Below are positions 43,001 through 54,508 of a stretch of DNA of 64,000 nucleotides, one piece after another. The notes beneath the pieces were generated by a model that had not been told where the DNA came from, ran no database searches, and was given only the letters and a program-made list of their open reading frames with translations. This stretch comes from Eudorina sp. 2006-703-Eu-15 (taxonomy: Eukaryota; Chlorophyta; Chlorophyceae; Chlamydomonadales; Volvocaceae): positions 62,001 to 126,000 of the forward strand of contig BDSI01000181.1 of assembly GCA_003117195.1 (NCBI GenBank), written 5' to 3'. The translations under genes and the position numbers were made by a program. The stretch's first letter is position 1. Each line of letters begins with the position of its first letter.

Positions 43001-43396
43001 GCCATGACGTCGCAGGGGCCTGACGACGCAACGGCCGCGGCATCAGCAACGGCCGCGGCATCAGCATCGGTCGCTGCGGCCCGGCCGGCCGACCCGTTCG
43101 ATCAAGTCGGCGACTCCACGACCCCGTTGGTGGCGCAGGAGCCGCCGAAGCCGGGTCGCCGCAATGCCGCCGTGGCCCCGGTCGCAGCACCCCCGGCGGA
43201 ACCCCCCATGGTCGCAGCGGGGAGCAGCGGCGCCCTAGACGCGTCCAGAGGGCGTGACAGGGCAGGCGACGCGGCGGCGGGTGAGGGCACCGACGGTGCC
43301 AAAGCCGCAGGCGCCGGCGCCAGGGCGCACACAGCCCGCGAGCGCCTCGCGGCCCGCATGGCCGCCAAGATGGCAGCGGCGGAAGACCTCTCGTAG
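34065..43396 (+). CDS. EXO84: Exocyst complex component EXO84 with long disordered C-terminal extension
   Basis: Subunit of the octameric exocyst that tethers secretory vesicles to the plasma membrane. Twelve exons with consistent phases: 34065-34119, 34555-34706, 34802-34957, 35515-35613, 36209-36313, 36474-36614, 37042-37150, 37322-37795, 38601-38776, 39285-39731, 40023-42437, 43016-43396; 1569 residues. The ATG at 34065 gives MEVKRELQSVATWGSGPRG and is the only start found that joins exon 2 in phase. Residues ~20-140 match the Vps51/Exo84 N-terminal region (REGFDPAEYI, FLEAGRNIQDVEVLVDELRN). The C-terminal part of the core (EYAGRLAQRTFLAIGAAAED, VVQWASDEARQCAAVLGRHA) parallels plant EXO84B. 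Exon 2 uses a GC donor (GAG|GCAAGT). Plant EXO84 is ~750 residues; here ~900 further residues, Ala/Gly/Arg-rich with six RKPNRFG repeats, follow in continuous phase. Fusion with a neighbouring gene is possible. Confidence 0.82.
36769..36920 (+). repeat. Two direct copies of a ~47-bp TG-linked motif
   Basis: Copies at 36769-36815 and 36874-36920 read GTGTGTTTAGANAAGAGACC then GCCCGACCCAAACCAAG. They are separated by a TG run, in EXO84 intron 6. A third, inverted copy is at 32160-32201. Confidence 0.75.
37827..37868 (-). mobile_element. Intron-associated ~50-bp repeat, copy 6
   Basis: Reverse orientation (GGGTATAGGAAATTGGTAGA, then CATTTTCAAACTGCGCTG), in EXO84 intron 8. It begins 31 nt after the 5' splice site at 37796. 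Confidence 0.75.
41873..42297 (+). repeat. 72-bp coding repeats in EXO84 tail (six copies of RKPNRFG...SDEED)
   Basis: Six in-frame copies of a ~24-residue unit: R(K/R)P(N/D)RFG, then four variable residues, an acidic S-D/E-ED cluster, and ASTVGT-like linkers. RFG is invariant in all six; the acidic block is casein-kinase-II-like. Several synonymous changes between copies suggest protein-level conservation. Confidence 0.9.
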
Positions 43397-44699
43397 AGCG
43401 CTCTCTCTCTCCCTCTCTCTCTTTCTTTCTCTCTATCTCGATCTCTCGATCTCGTCAGAGAGTGTGTGGCCGGACTGCCCGCCGGGTGCTGTGAAGGCCG
43501 TGCTTCTGCACTGTCGAATACGGCCGTGTGTCACGGCGGGGTTGGGCCCATGGGCGCAGGAAGGGGACTCCTCGACATTGTTTGCCCAGGCAGCAGCCTG
43601 CAGCTGTCACAGAGGCGCCATGGACACCCGAGTCGCTGGCCGCCTCCTATCCTTCGTTTCGTTTCGGTGTTTTGAGGCGGCTGGTCCTGTCCTGCCGCGT
43701 GTCCTGCCATGCTTGCGGCGGCTGCGATTACCGGTACAGGCCGGTACCTGTCATCCGAGACAAACGAAACCGGATCCACTGCCAACCGAACGCTTTTCCA
43801 GTCATCATCAAATCGACTCCAAAGCTCGCGCATTCACTGACCCATATCCAGCGAACCTGTCGTGACTCTAGCTTCGATGCAGCCGAAGCTCATGTCCAAC
43901 ATGCGGACAGATCGTCGGTGACCTCACGCAGAATCCTTAGGGCTAAACCCTAAACACATAGAGATACTGTCACGGCGTTTCATGCCGACCGTAACTTGCC
44001 AATGCAAACAAGCAGTTATTGTAATGGGCCATGCATTCTTCGCAGGTGCGCCGCGAGAACGAGAGACCCAAGAAAAATAACGCTGGTGCAAGTACATTCA
44101 TTGAAGTCCCCAGCTTTTCTTCACAGTTACTTTCGGTGTTGTCCACATTGTCTCTGACTCTATCATAACGGCTACATGGACGTACGTCAGATATACACAC
44201 TTAGTGACATTGTCACGGCCGTAACCATCACCGACGCTGTGGCTATACCGCGATGGCGTTTCGTCAAACGCTCAATTTACGGCACCACAAATCGGTTTGG
44301 TTCGTGCAAAGGGCGGCTTGCCAATCGAGCAATCGTGGTTTCCCGTTCGCCGTATCTGCCGTACACCCTCAGTGCGACGTATACACGTATTGGCATTGAA
44401 GCCGCTGTTTGGGTGGCATCACTTCAACAGGAGTGCCCAATCATTGCTGGAAGCGCACACGCTACGTCAGCGAGAATCCCGGCAGATACATTCGCACCCA
44501 GTACTAGTGAGAACTTTTTACGAGCATTGATTACAACGTAGACGGCAGATCTAAGCATAAATCGCAATCATTTCCTCGACTATATGCTTGTTGCATTGCT
44601 TAATCCCTTACGAAGCCTGCTGTCAGGCCCCTACCGTGGTCGGCTGGGTTACGTTGCTTTGACCTTGGAGGGTAGAAGGGTTTTACGAAGGTTTACCAC
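43397..44699. other. EXO84 3' region and cyclase upstream region
   Basis: Begins with a CT-rich microsatellite (43398-43455). The candidate poly(A) signal at 44020 would end the EXO84 transcript. From 44170 to 44540 two frames on the plus strand are open for ~80-120 codons with cyclase-N-terminus-like basic/hydrophobic content, but I found no motif or splice fit. They may be upstream cyclase exons. Confidence 0.45.
44020..44024 (+). terminator. Candidate poly(A) signal TGTAA
   Basis: Single TGTAA about 625 nt after the EXO84 stop and upstream of the cyclase gene. Confidence 0.4.
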
Positions 44700-47600
44700 A
44701 TGTGGTTGTGTGGGCTCCTACGAATTCGAAAGTCATGCAAGAAGAAAGATGTTTCCAAAGGTACGCAAGCAATACGGTTGTCGCTCCTGCGCACCTACCT
44801 GCTGAACGGGTTCTCGTCTTATTACAGGGCGGCATGCGCTTTACCAGATTGCGCCAGCTTCAGACTTGTCGTCACCGCACCATACGAACGTCGCCAGCGG
44901 AGTTTTATGGGACCCGGCTGCGCTGCTAGTTGTCTTGGAGCATCTTCCCCACCCCGTCTCCCTTTTTATCTTAGAGACTGGTGAAGTCGTGTTGCAGAGT
45001 GCACCGAGCAGGCAGGTCTGGGGAAATGTTGTTGGGCGGGACGGTCTGTTGGCGAGCCTCTTCCGACTTTCTGATGAGGAGACCATGGAGGAGGCATTCC
45101 GTCAGCTCAACGAGACAGGCACATGGAGAGGTGAGGTTCGGTCAGGTTCGGTTAGGTTTCATTTTAGTCACTGCACGCATGCGCTTTAAGAGCTCCTTCC
45201 CCTGACCTCGCTCGCACGTCAGGCTTGCTGCAAGTTCAGCCCCTTTCAACGTCCCCACAAGACGCCGGTGAAGTCAACTTCTCGCGGGTCAGCGCTCTGA
45301 CTCCCGGTGGCGCGAAGGCGCCGGCGGCGGACACCACCAGCGGCTACGCCCTGCGTGCAGCCGCCCTGCAACAGACGCCGCCGCCGCCCTTCCACGCCAG
45401 CGCATCCGCAACCGAAGCCGTAACCCTGGGCGTCCTCACACCCGCGCCCTCGGCACGTCTCATGATCCCCTCCTCCGCCAGCGACCCGCCCCCGCCGGCT
45501 GTGGCCGCAACCTCCGGCGGCCCCAGCCGCGCCCAGTCCGACGTGCTGGGGACCTACTGCCAGTCCCTCCAGCCGTCTCGGACGCCCACCACCGACGACC
45601 ACTCCTCGCAGGGGGTCGCCCGCTACGTCCCGGACGACGCAACCCCGCAACGCTCCCTGTCCGCCATCCCCTGTCGCATGTGGTGCCTGGCCCCCACCAG
45701 CTCGCCCAACCTCACCGCCCCGCTGCCGTCCGGCGGTCCCGTGACGCCCGCCGACGCCGCCGCCGCCCAGCCGGTGCGGGGCCGCTCCTCCGGCCTGGGC
45801 AGCGACGGCGCGGTGAGCGTCAGCGCCTCGCGACGCCTCAGCCGGGTCACCTCCGCCCTGCAGTGGGGCGGGGGCAGCGGCGGCGGAGCCGGTGCCGGCG
45901 GAGCCGGCGCCGGCGCCGGCGGCTCCCCAGCCCACCACCGCTACGACGTTCTCCGCGCGGCGCTCTCCAGGGCGGCCTCCGGGACCGGCGCCCACGACTG
46001 CGTCGGCAGCACCGCCAGCACCGCGCATCTGCTGCCCGGCCGCGCCGCCGAGGACACCCTCCGCGACGACAGCCTGCCCATCGCCGCCAGCGCGCCGCAC
46101 CGCGCACTCGCCACCGCCACCGGGTCCCTCTCGCGCATCTCGCCGCCGAGCGTCGCCAGCAGCAGCTCCCGGCTGCGCTCAATCTCCAGGGAGCGCGCGG
46201 CGGCGGCGGCGGCGGCGGTGGTACACGTGGACAGCCCGGTCCCCGGGCGTGGGCTGCAAACGCCGTCGACCCCGTTCGGGGCCGCGGCAGCGGCAGCGGC
46301 CGCTGCGCCGGGCCCCCCAGCCGGCGGCGCGCCGGCGGCGGCGGCGTTGCCGCCTCAGAGCGATCAGCAGCTGGCGCTGCTCCAGGGGCTGTCCACGAGC
46401 GCCTGGGCGACGATGCTGGCCGCACCGCGGGGGGGCCGCCGGCCGCCGCAGCGCACCAGCAGTGTCCAGATGTTCCGGATTGTGCCGCCGCCGGCCGCAG
46501 GGCAGGGCGGCAGCGGCGGCGGCGGGGGCGGGCGCTGCCAGGCATTCGCGGCACCTCGCAGCGCCATGGGCTGCACGGACGGCGAGGCGGAGGGGCGGCT
46601 GGAGGTGGAGGCGGGCGCGGCGGGGGCGGGGGCGGGCGTCGCCGGTGCCGGTGCCGGCATACCGGGGCATCAGGTCGGCGTCAGCAGCACGGCGGAGCTG
46701 CATCCCGACGTGGTCCGCGGGGGTCGACAGCTGGGGCCCTACCACCGCTCCTTTGTTCGGCGGCGGCACTCCTCCATAGACGTCTCCCGGTTTATATTCC
46801 CGGAGGAGGTGCTGGAGGGCGGCGTGGAGGTCGCAGACCTGAGCGCGACGGCGGCGGCGACGGCGGCCGGGGTCGAGCCGGCGGGGCACGGCCGGGTGGT
46901 GTTGGGTGTACGGCAGTCGCCGACGGGGACCCAGACCCGCTGCAAATCGAGCATCGTGGCGTCGAGCCTGAGCGGCACAGGCGAGGTGGCGGAGGCGGCG
47001 GCGGGCGAGGCATGCTCGTACATCAGCGGCCGCACGCCGCCGCGGCCGTCGACGCCGTCGCTGAGCGGGGGCGCCGTCATGGCCCGCATCCTGAATATCA
47101 CGTTGGTATGCCCGGCAGGCGGCAGCGCGCGCGCGTGGCGTTGACGGGCGGGGGATTACAGCGTGCACCGGCCGAGCTCATCCGGTTGCCCTGACACCAT
47201 GCGCGGTCGTGAGTGAGTTCCTTCCGGCCACAGAACCCGCGGCTGGACATCCTTGGAGCACGGTCTGCGGTCTGGCGCAGGCTAGCCGGACTCGCGCCTC
47301 CCCTCGTCCTCCTCCTCCTCCTCCAGATATTTGCTCTGGCAGCAGCGCAATAAGGATATGTCTACCCATCTCTAATACCTCTCCTCCCCCTCCTCATGCT
47401 GCTGCTGCTGCTCCTCCTCCTCCTGCAGTCCTGCTCCTCCTCTTGACTGAATGCCTTCTTCCCTTTAGTTTCTTTCTCCGAAGCCCCTCAGTTCCTCCCT
47501 CACTCCTCCCCTGACACGCCGCGCCCGCGCAGGCCACGGTGGGCCCGAGGGCCAGTCGACCCGTGGGGGCCCAAGCCGCCAGGACTCCCAACACCACCGC

Positions 47601-50600
47601 CTCTCTTCCGCACTGCGGCGGCCCATCCGACACGCCGATGGCGGCGCCCGCCGTCGCCGCCGCCGCCGCCGCTGACGGCGGCGGCGCCGCCGCCGCGACC
47701 ACCACGACCGCCACGACCTCCACGAACCCCCTGCCAAGTGTCGACATTTACGGCGACTCCAACTTGATACTGCTGCGCCCTGCCAGCACGTTTGGCGGCA
47801 GCGCCGATCTGGGCGTTGGCGGAGGACCGAGGCAACAACCCGCGTCGGCGGCGGCGGCGGCGGAAGCGGCGGCGGCGGCCCCGGGGATGGTGCCGGAGGC
47901 GGCGGCGGTCCTCGTGTCTCCAACCGCTGCGGCGCGGCAGCCGCAGGGGCCGTCCGCGTTCGGAGAGCAGGAGCCGGAGGTGGGGTCTGAGGAGGGGGTG
48001 CTGGTGACGGCGACGGACGTCGGCTTGCAGCTGCGGGCACAGCCGGCGGCCGTCGCGGCGGAGGACGCGGAGCAGGGGACGCGGAGTGGGGGCGGCGGCG
48101 CCGCCGCCGCCGTCGGCGGCGCGCGGGGTCAGCCGGGGGCGGCGCCGGCTGGCGGCGGCACCGACGGTGCCGTACATCAAGTCGAGACGTTTGGCGCCGC
48201 CGCCGCCGGCCCCTATGACCCCTATGACCCCCAGGCCGCTGAGCCGCTGGACCCGCAGCAGCTGTTGCTGGCCTCCCTGGACCTCAGGCCCAACCCGGGG
48301 CGCGGCGGCGGCCAGGCGACCGGTGATAGCGAGACGGCGGTGCTGCAGCGGCAGGTCTTCGACGCCAGCTCGACACCGGCTTCCGTCGGGTCGCCGGCGT
48401 CGTCGTACAGCCGGCCGCGCAATCCACCGGGCTCCATCTCGTCCGGCCGGCGGCCGTCGTCGTACAGCCTCTCTCGGGCCGGCGGCCTCGCACTGGCCAG
48501 CGCGCAGCCCCTGGCGCAGCAGCTGGCGTCGTACCGTGGCGGCGGCGGCGGCGCCGCCGCCGCCGCCCTGACCCCGGCCTCACTGCCCGGCTGCTCCACC
48601 GGCGAATGCGACGGATGCAGCCCAGCGGGAGGCGGCGGAGGGGCTGCGGAGCCGCACACAGCGGTGGACGCCGTGGATGCGGAGGACGGGCCGGCGGCGG
48701 CGGCGGCCGCGGCCGCGGCAGCCGGCCGGGTGGTGCGGGTTCTGCCGCCGCAGCCTCCGCCGCGCAGCGGGGGCGGCGGCGGCGGCGCACCGGGCGCGGC
48801 GGACGCGGAGGCTCAGGCGCTGTTTGCTGCGGGTCCCCTGGAGCAGTCCCTCACCCTCACCTTTGCGGAAAACGCCCAGCAACGAGTGCGCTCCGGAGAC
48901 GGCTCGGGCGGCGGCAGGGAGGAGAGGGCGTCGCGGGCCTGCGGCGGACCGCCTGCACGGTACGATGCTGACGCGGGGGGCGTGTGGAGCACGGCGGAGG
49001 CGGAGGCGGAGTCGGCGGAGGCCGCGACATCGGTGACGCCGACACCGCAGCAGCAAACAGCGCAGAAGCTTCAACGGCTGCAGCAGCTGCCGACGGCGCA
49101 GCTGCTGCACGAGGAACGGCAGCAAACGGAACAGCACCACCACCAACGACGACAGCCGGACCCGGCTTTTTCATCTCGGGGTATAGTTTCGGAGCCGATG
49201 CCGGGAGGTCCCGGGGGCGGCGGCGCCGCCGCCGCCGCCAGGACCCACCCCGTTCAACTCACAAATCACCACAACCACCGTCGCAATGGCGGTGGCGACG
49301 GCGACGGCAACGGCTGCGGCGGCCGCAGCCACAGCAGCGGCAGCGGCAGCCAGCATCCGCCGACCGGGTCCGATACCCCCCCTGAAGCTGCCGATGCTGG
49401 GGGCCGCCGCAAGGCCCCCTGGAGGGTACACAGCGGGCAGCTGCCCCAGTCCAAGCTGGGTGCCCCTCAGCCTCGAATTCCCAGCAGCCTTCTCCTCCGA
49501 GAGTACGATTCGGCAGGAGGGCCATCGCTTGGGGAGGCGGCGGAGGCGGAGGCGGAGGTGGACGTGGCCTCGCTCCCGCAAACGACGCCGCCGCCTGTGG
49601 CGTCCTCGGGCGCGGCGCCGCCGGAGGAGCGCGCGTCGCCGTCGGCGGCGGCGGAGCGGCGGTCGCGGCGGCGGTCATCGAGCGGCAGCAGCCGTCGGTC
49701 GCAGCCGGATGTGTCGTACGACGGCGAGCCGCAGTGGCATGAGGTGATGCTGACGAGGTTCATGCACCCGCAGCTGGGGCGCGAGGTGGTGCTGGTGGTG
49801 CAGGTGGGGCGGGGCTGGGTAGGGTTTAGGGTTCAGGGTACGGCAGGGTTGGGCAGGGCAGGGCAGCCCTTCGGCGCAACTTCCCCCGGCTGCTGATGCG
49901 TGTGTGTTTGTGTGTGTGTGTGTGTAGAAATGCAACCCGGTGTGTGTGTATGATCGTTTCCTGCGGCCGCGCCCCCTCCCTCCCGGCCCCGGCCCCCCCC
50001 AACGGCCCCTCACTATCCTTCTCCCCGTCTGCGCTGTCGCCATATTGACCCTCTCCCCTCTCCCCCCTCCGCCTTTTGCCTCTCCCCTGCCCCGCCCCTC
50101 CCCTCCCCCCCTCCTGGACCTCAGAACGACGTGTCGGCGCGGATCTGGGCGGAGCGGCAGCTGGTGCGCGTGGTGGAGGCCGAGCACGCGCTGCTGGAGA
50201 ACATCTTCCCGCACCACGTCATCCAGCACATCGCCACCACCGCCGCCAAGGCCGAGGGCCGTCGCGCCCGCGGCGGCAGCGAGCGCAGCACCCCCGACCC
50301 AGCCGCCGTGAACGGCGCCGTCCTGGCGCTGCTGAACGCGCGCCTGTCGGCGACCTCCGCGGCCGCCATCTTGGCGGATTCGGCCGTGGCCGCGGGCGCG
50401 GCGGGCGCCGCGGCGGCGCCGTCGGCCCGGAAGCAGCTGCAGTCGCAGCCCCAGGCGGCACTGTCGTCGCAGCAGCCCCAGCCCCAGCCCCAGCCCGACA
50501 AGCTGCCGGCCATCCGGGGATCCACCTTCCTGCACCTGGCCACCTCCCACCGGGCGGTGACCGTCCTGTTCTGTGACATCCAGGTGAGAGGGGGGGAGAG

Positions 50601-52450
50601 GGTGGTGGTGTGGGAGCGGGGTAGGGGAGCGGGGTGGGGAGCGTGGGTAAAGAGGGCGGTAGGGGGCCGGGGGAGGGCGGGCACGTGGAGAGTTACGGTC
50701 GAGTAACCCCCTAGGGTTTTCAAAAGGTAGTCGGGGACACCGCTGCTGCTGGTTTCTCCAGGGGTTATCGAATCAAGGCGCATCAGATGGCGCAACCGCG
50801 GATGTTACGGTGCCCGGGTGCGCAAGTTAATATGCTTTTGGCGGGGTTCGAAGGGTGTACCTCATCCGGGGAACAGCATCGCACGGCGAAAGCGGCTGTC
50901 GAAGCATCGTTCTGCCGCGGTGGATATTATACACCAGTATTCGGCACACAACCAGCCGGCACACACATGCCCCGGACGCCATGCCTCATCCGCCATCGGC
51001 CCCGGCCCCGGGTCTCCTGACCCCGGCTCCGGCTCCCTCCCTTCCGTACACCCCTTCCGTACACCCGTACAGGGCTTCACCCCCATGTGCAATGAGGTAC
51101 GGCCCGTGGTGGTCATGGCGTTCCTCAACGACCTCTTCACTCGACTGGACGCCCTTCTGGACAGCTTCGGAGTCTACAAGGTGGGCGCGAGGGGGGCGGG
51201 GGGTGAATCGCGACGGCTCAGGGCGACGGCTCAGGGCCATGGGTCAGGGCCATGGGTCAGGGCCATGGGTCAGGCCGGAGGGCCGGACCGAAGCTGCGCG
51301 AAGGGCGGGGCGGGGCGGGGTGGAGGGGCGGTGGCAGTGGCAGTGGCAGCTGTAGTGGACGTCCGTGGGGGCTCGAGCCGACGGACGGATGGACGGACGG
51401 ACGGACGGCGCGCATTGCCCCGGGGGTATCGTGGGGCACTGGGGGGCTCTGGTCCGTTATTGATGAAGGAGGGGTGAAGGAGGGGACGCATCGTCCCCGG
51501 GATATAGTTGGTGGGCCGTGTGCGAGGGGGCTGGGGCGACGGCATTGACAGCGGGTCGTCGGGCGGGTCCCGCGCCGCCGTACGTTGTGTGCTGCCCGCG
51601 GGTCGCAGGTGGAGACCATCGGCGACTGCTACGTGGCGGCGGGGGGCCTTATGAAGGTGGACGAGGAGACGGGCGCGGTGACGGTGCGGTCGGACGACGT
51701 CGACCCGGTGCACGCGCACCGCACGGTGCAGTTCGCCAAGGTGGGGTCGCAGCAGCAGCAGCGGCAGCAGCAGCGGCAGCAGCAGCGGCAGCAGCAGCGG
51801 CAGCAGCAGCGGCAGCAGCAGCGGCAGCAGCAGCAGGAGGTTCCATCCCAATAGGTCCCACCTTACCTAGGGACCTAGGCACCTATGGGCGTACTTCAGT
51901 ACGTGCCTAGGGAGCGGGGTCAGATATGTAAGAGGCAGACATCGAATCATGGATACCGCCTATCTACATGTGGGTCATATAGGTACAGTTCTGAGAGTCC
52001 GACGCGGTGCAATGCGAATATGCGATGCCCATACGGTATCTCCGACCCACACGCCTAACCCTTAACCCGAACCGGCGGCCGCGTCGCCTCGCCCCGCAGG
52101 CCCACACCCGACCCGCAACCCTAACCCAAACGCCTCGCCCCGCCGCGCAGGCCCTGCTCCGCGCCGCCAGCGCCGTGCGGCTGCCCACCTCCGGCCAGCC
52201 CGTGCGCCTGCGCGTGGGCATCCACTCCGGCCCCGCCATGAGCGGCGTGGTGGGCACCCGTATGCCGCGCTTCTGCCTCTTCGGCGACACGATGAACACC
52301 GCCAGCCGCATGGAGAGCACGGGGGTGCCCGGGGCCATCCACGTCAGCCAGGCCACCCGGGACCTGGTGCCGGACGAGGCGTGGGAGCCCACCGGGGGGG
52401 TGCAGGTGAAGGGCAAGGGCGCCATGAACACCTACTTGCTGCGGCCCTGA
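44700..52450 (+). CDS. PAS-domain class III nucleotidyl cyclase (guanylyl cyclase type)
   Basis: Predicted to convert GTP to cGMP. Exons with matching phases: 44700-44760 (tentative), 44828-45130, 45223-47105, 47533-49803, 50125-50583, 51073-51180, 51609-51740, 52151-52450; 1838 residues if the start is right. The start is the weakest part; upstream exons could exist. A PAS-like segment begins near residue 45 ([15 protein letters not shown]) and resumes at ~1480-1530 ([23 protein letters not shown]). Between them lie ~1,400 low-complexity Ala/Gly/Pro residues in two giant exons. Catalytic domain: metal-binding Asp1657 (FCDIQGFT) and Asp1701 (ETIGD), purine-specifying Glu1697 and Cys1781 (RFCLFGD), and transition-state Asn1788 and Arg1792 (NTASRMES). 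Glu/Cys is the guanylyl-cyclase pair. No transmembrane segment is evident apart from a short MWLCGLL at the tentative start. Confidence 0.85.
47333..47382 (+). mobile_element. Intron-associated ~50-bp repeat, copy 7
   Basis: GCTCTGGCAGCAGCGCAATA then AGGATATGTCTACCCATCTC, in the cyclase intron 47106-47532, 150 nt before the acceptor. More diverged in the middle. Confidence 0.65.
51749..51836 (+). repeat. CAG/CGG minisatellite (12-bp CAGCAGCAGCGG units)
   Basis: About seven 12-bp units starting nine bases after the 5' splice site at 51741 in a cyclase intron. If the intron were retained, it would encode a Gln/Arg run before a stop at 51852. Confidence 0.9.
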
Positions 52451-52550
52451 TCATTTATATTTGCGAGGGTGCCTGCCCGCCTGCCTGCCTGACTTGTTGC
52501 CTGTCTGCTTGCCCCTGATGCGGAGGGGCGATAATAGCTTTCTTTTTACT

Positions 52551-52592
52551 AAAGCTAGCTAGATAGCTAGCTAGGTAGCTAGCTAGCTGCCC
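52551..52592. repeat. AGCT-based palindromic repeat
   Basis: Run of overlapping CTAGCTAG units (AAAGCTAGCTAGATAGCTAG and onward), self-complementary throughout. It lies about 100 nt after the cyclase stop, in its likely 3' UTR, so it could form a hairpin in the mRNA. Confidence 0.85.
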
Positions 52593-52706
52593 GTCCCGTT
52601 GGGTCGCTACAGAGTGTGTTGAATGAACAGTTCTCGAGTTGATTATGATGGCGCGGTGATGCGAAACGTGGCGGTGGTGCGCAAGTGAAGGAAGTCGCTA
52701 CCAAGC

Positions 52707-52711
52707 TGTAA
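52707..52711 (+). terminator. Candidate poly(A) signal TGTAA of the cyclase gene
   Basis: TGTAA 257 nt after the TGA at 52448-52450, the typical distance and motif for volvocine algae. Confidence 0.55.
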
Positions 52712-54446
52712 CGTCGACAGGTCAGCAGCCTGTTGTTCTGGACTTGGGCAGGTGGTTGGTGGTTGACTGGAGAATGGCGACATGGCGGCGGTCTGGTTGC
52801 CGACGCCAGGACGGCCCGGGCGTCGTCGTGAACTCGTGATGCGGTTTGGTGGTTGGTGGTCGCGGTTGCGGTTGGTGGTTGCGGTTGAGTGAGTGGTTGG
52901 TGGTTTATGTCGGTGGTCGGTTAGGTCGAAGGAAGGATGCAGCCGAGCCCGTTGGCTCCCCCGTACGTGTTTCTCTACTTGGCACATTGCAAGGGCGGGG
53001 CGGCCCCGGCCGCTTTTTACAGTGGCGGTCGCAGTGCACCGCCCTAGACGAACCTGAGTAAGCGCGAACTTGTGAAAACTGTGAAAACTCCCGCCGGCGC
53101 CCCGAGGCGATGTCGGCGCGCCATCAGCGCCATCGTGCCGCTGCCGCTGGGGCCCGGAAAGAACCTGTGCTTTATCCCGAATCCCGACTGACGATAGGGA
53201 CGTGTTCCCCCAGCGATTGGGGGGGATGCGGGATGAGAGCCGAGCCGAGTCGAGTCGAGCCCGCGCGTCCTCTCCTTGGGGGCTTTTGGGTCATTGCCCA
53301 CTGCCCACACCCAGATAGATGTTGTGGATGTCAGCGGCGGCCGGCGGCGGGGACGGCCACTTGGGCCTCGACCCATGCGGTGTGTTGGTGTGTCTCCTCT
53401 ATAGTATGTCGCCCCGACCTAGGTCTTTCCTGTTGCCCTCTGCGGAGGGAGCTCCAGTGGCAAAGGTCCGCGCGTTGGGGCGTCCGCGCGCCATCCCGAG
53501 TGTGGCCAAGCTTGGTTGGCGGTATTGCGGTTGCGGTTGTGATGTACTGCCTGGTGGGCGTGTTCACTGAACCACGGGGCAAGGATTCCCAGCAGAGGCC
53601 TCATCTTTTCCATCCTTATGCCGCCCGCCACCTACTGGATCGGGCTAGCGGTCGGCCTCAGCGTCTGTTTGGGAGCCGGCGGAACTACATGCACCCCCGT
53701 GTGTTGACGGGGGGTAGGAGGTCATGAAGAGAACGAAAAACGGGAGCGGGGTGTGTGTGTGAAGAAGAGATCCGAGCCGCAAGAAGAGGGGAGGTGTGTG
53801 TGTGTGTGTGTGTGGAGGGGGGGAGGGGGGAGGAGGTTCCACGGCGATTGAGCAGGGCCGCGCTTTCGTTTTCGATGCTTCCCGAACAACACGGGCGTAT
53901 TTATACTTGTTTTCGGAATAGAAGAGAAGAGAGAAGAGAAGATAGCTGCAGCGGTCGTTCCCTTGGAGCCATGGCTTTGGGACACCTGCTCGAAGTTGCG
54001 TGCGACGGGCGCGGGCGGGAGAATCAGACGTGTCGTACTTTTGTCGTACTGAACGACGTGCACCCCTAGCGGAGGAAATTACGGACGTGGTGTTGTGTCC
54101 TCTGACGGCGTGTCTGGGGTCCTGTTGCTTGAGTGACTGTGTGGCGGTAGTGGTGTCGGTGGGCCGCCGGCGGACGTGCGTATGGAGGACACCTCCTCTA
54201 GGGTTGAGCGCACCACCACCAGTTTCGTGCGCTGCGTGCGGCGGTGGCATCGAGCGACAGGCGAGGGGCGCGACCGGTGTGGGGTTGTTAACTGTATGGA
54301 GAAGAGAGTTCCGCGGGGAGGAGGGAGGGCGCTCTGTAGGTGGGCTGGTGGGGTGGCGCGATGGGGTGGCGCAGGGGGCGTGGCTGGGGGGCAACTGTGC
54401 GCGCCAGCGCGCGGCGGCTCGACCAGCGGGGGGTTGCGGGACGTTT

Positions 54447-54508
54447 CCTATGGTCTTGGTTATGGTTCATGGTTTTGGTTATGGTTCATGGTTTTGGTTA
54501 TGGTTTTG
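54447..54508. repeat. 18-bp TTATGGTTCATGGTTTTGG tandem repeat
   Basis: About three direct copies of a GGTTTTGGTTATGGTTCAT unit. No gene context. Confidence 0.8.

Noticed and set aside
52058..52135. CCCTAAC/CCCTTAACCC stretches as telomeric repeats
   Set aside because: Only isolated, imperfect units inside a cyclase intron, and not the TTTTAGGG type expected in Chlamydomonas. No array.
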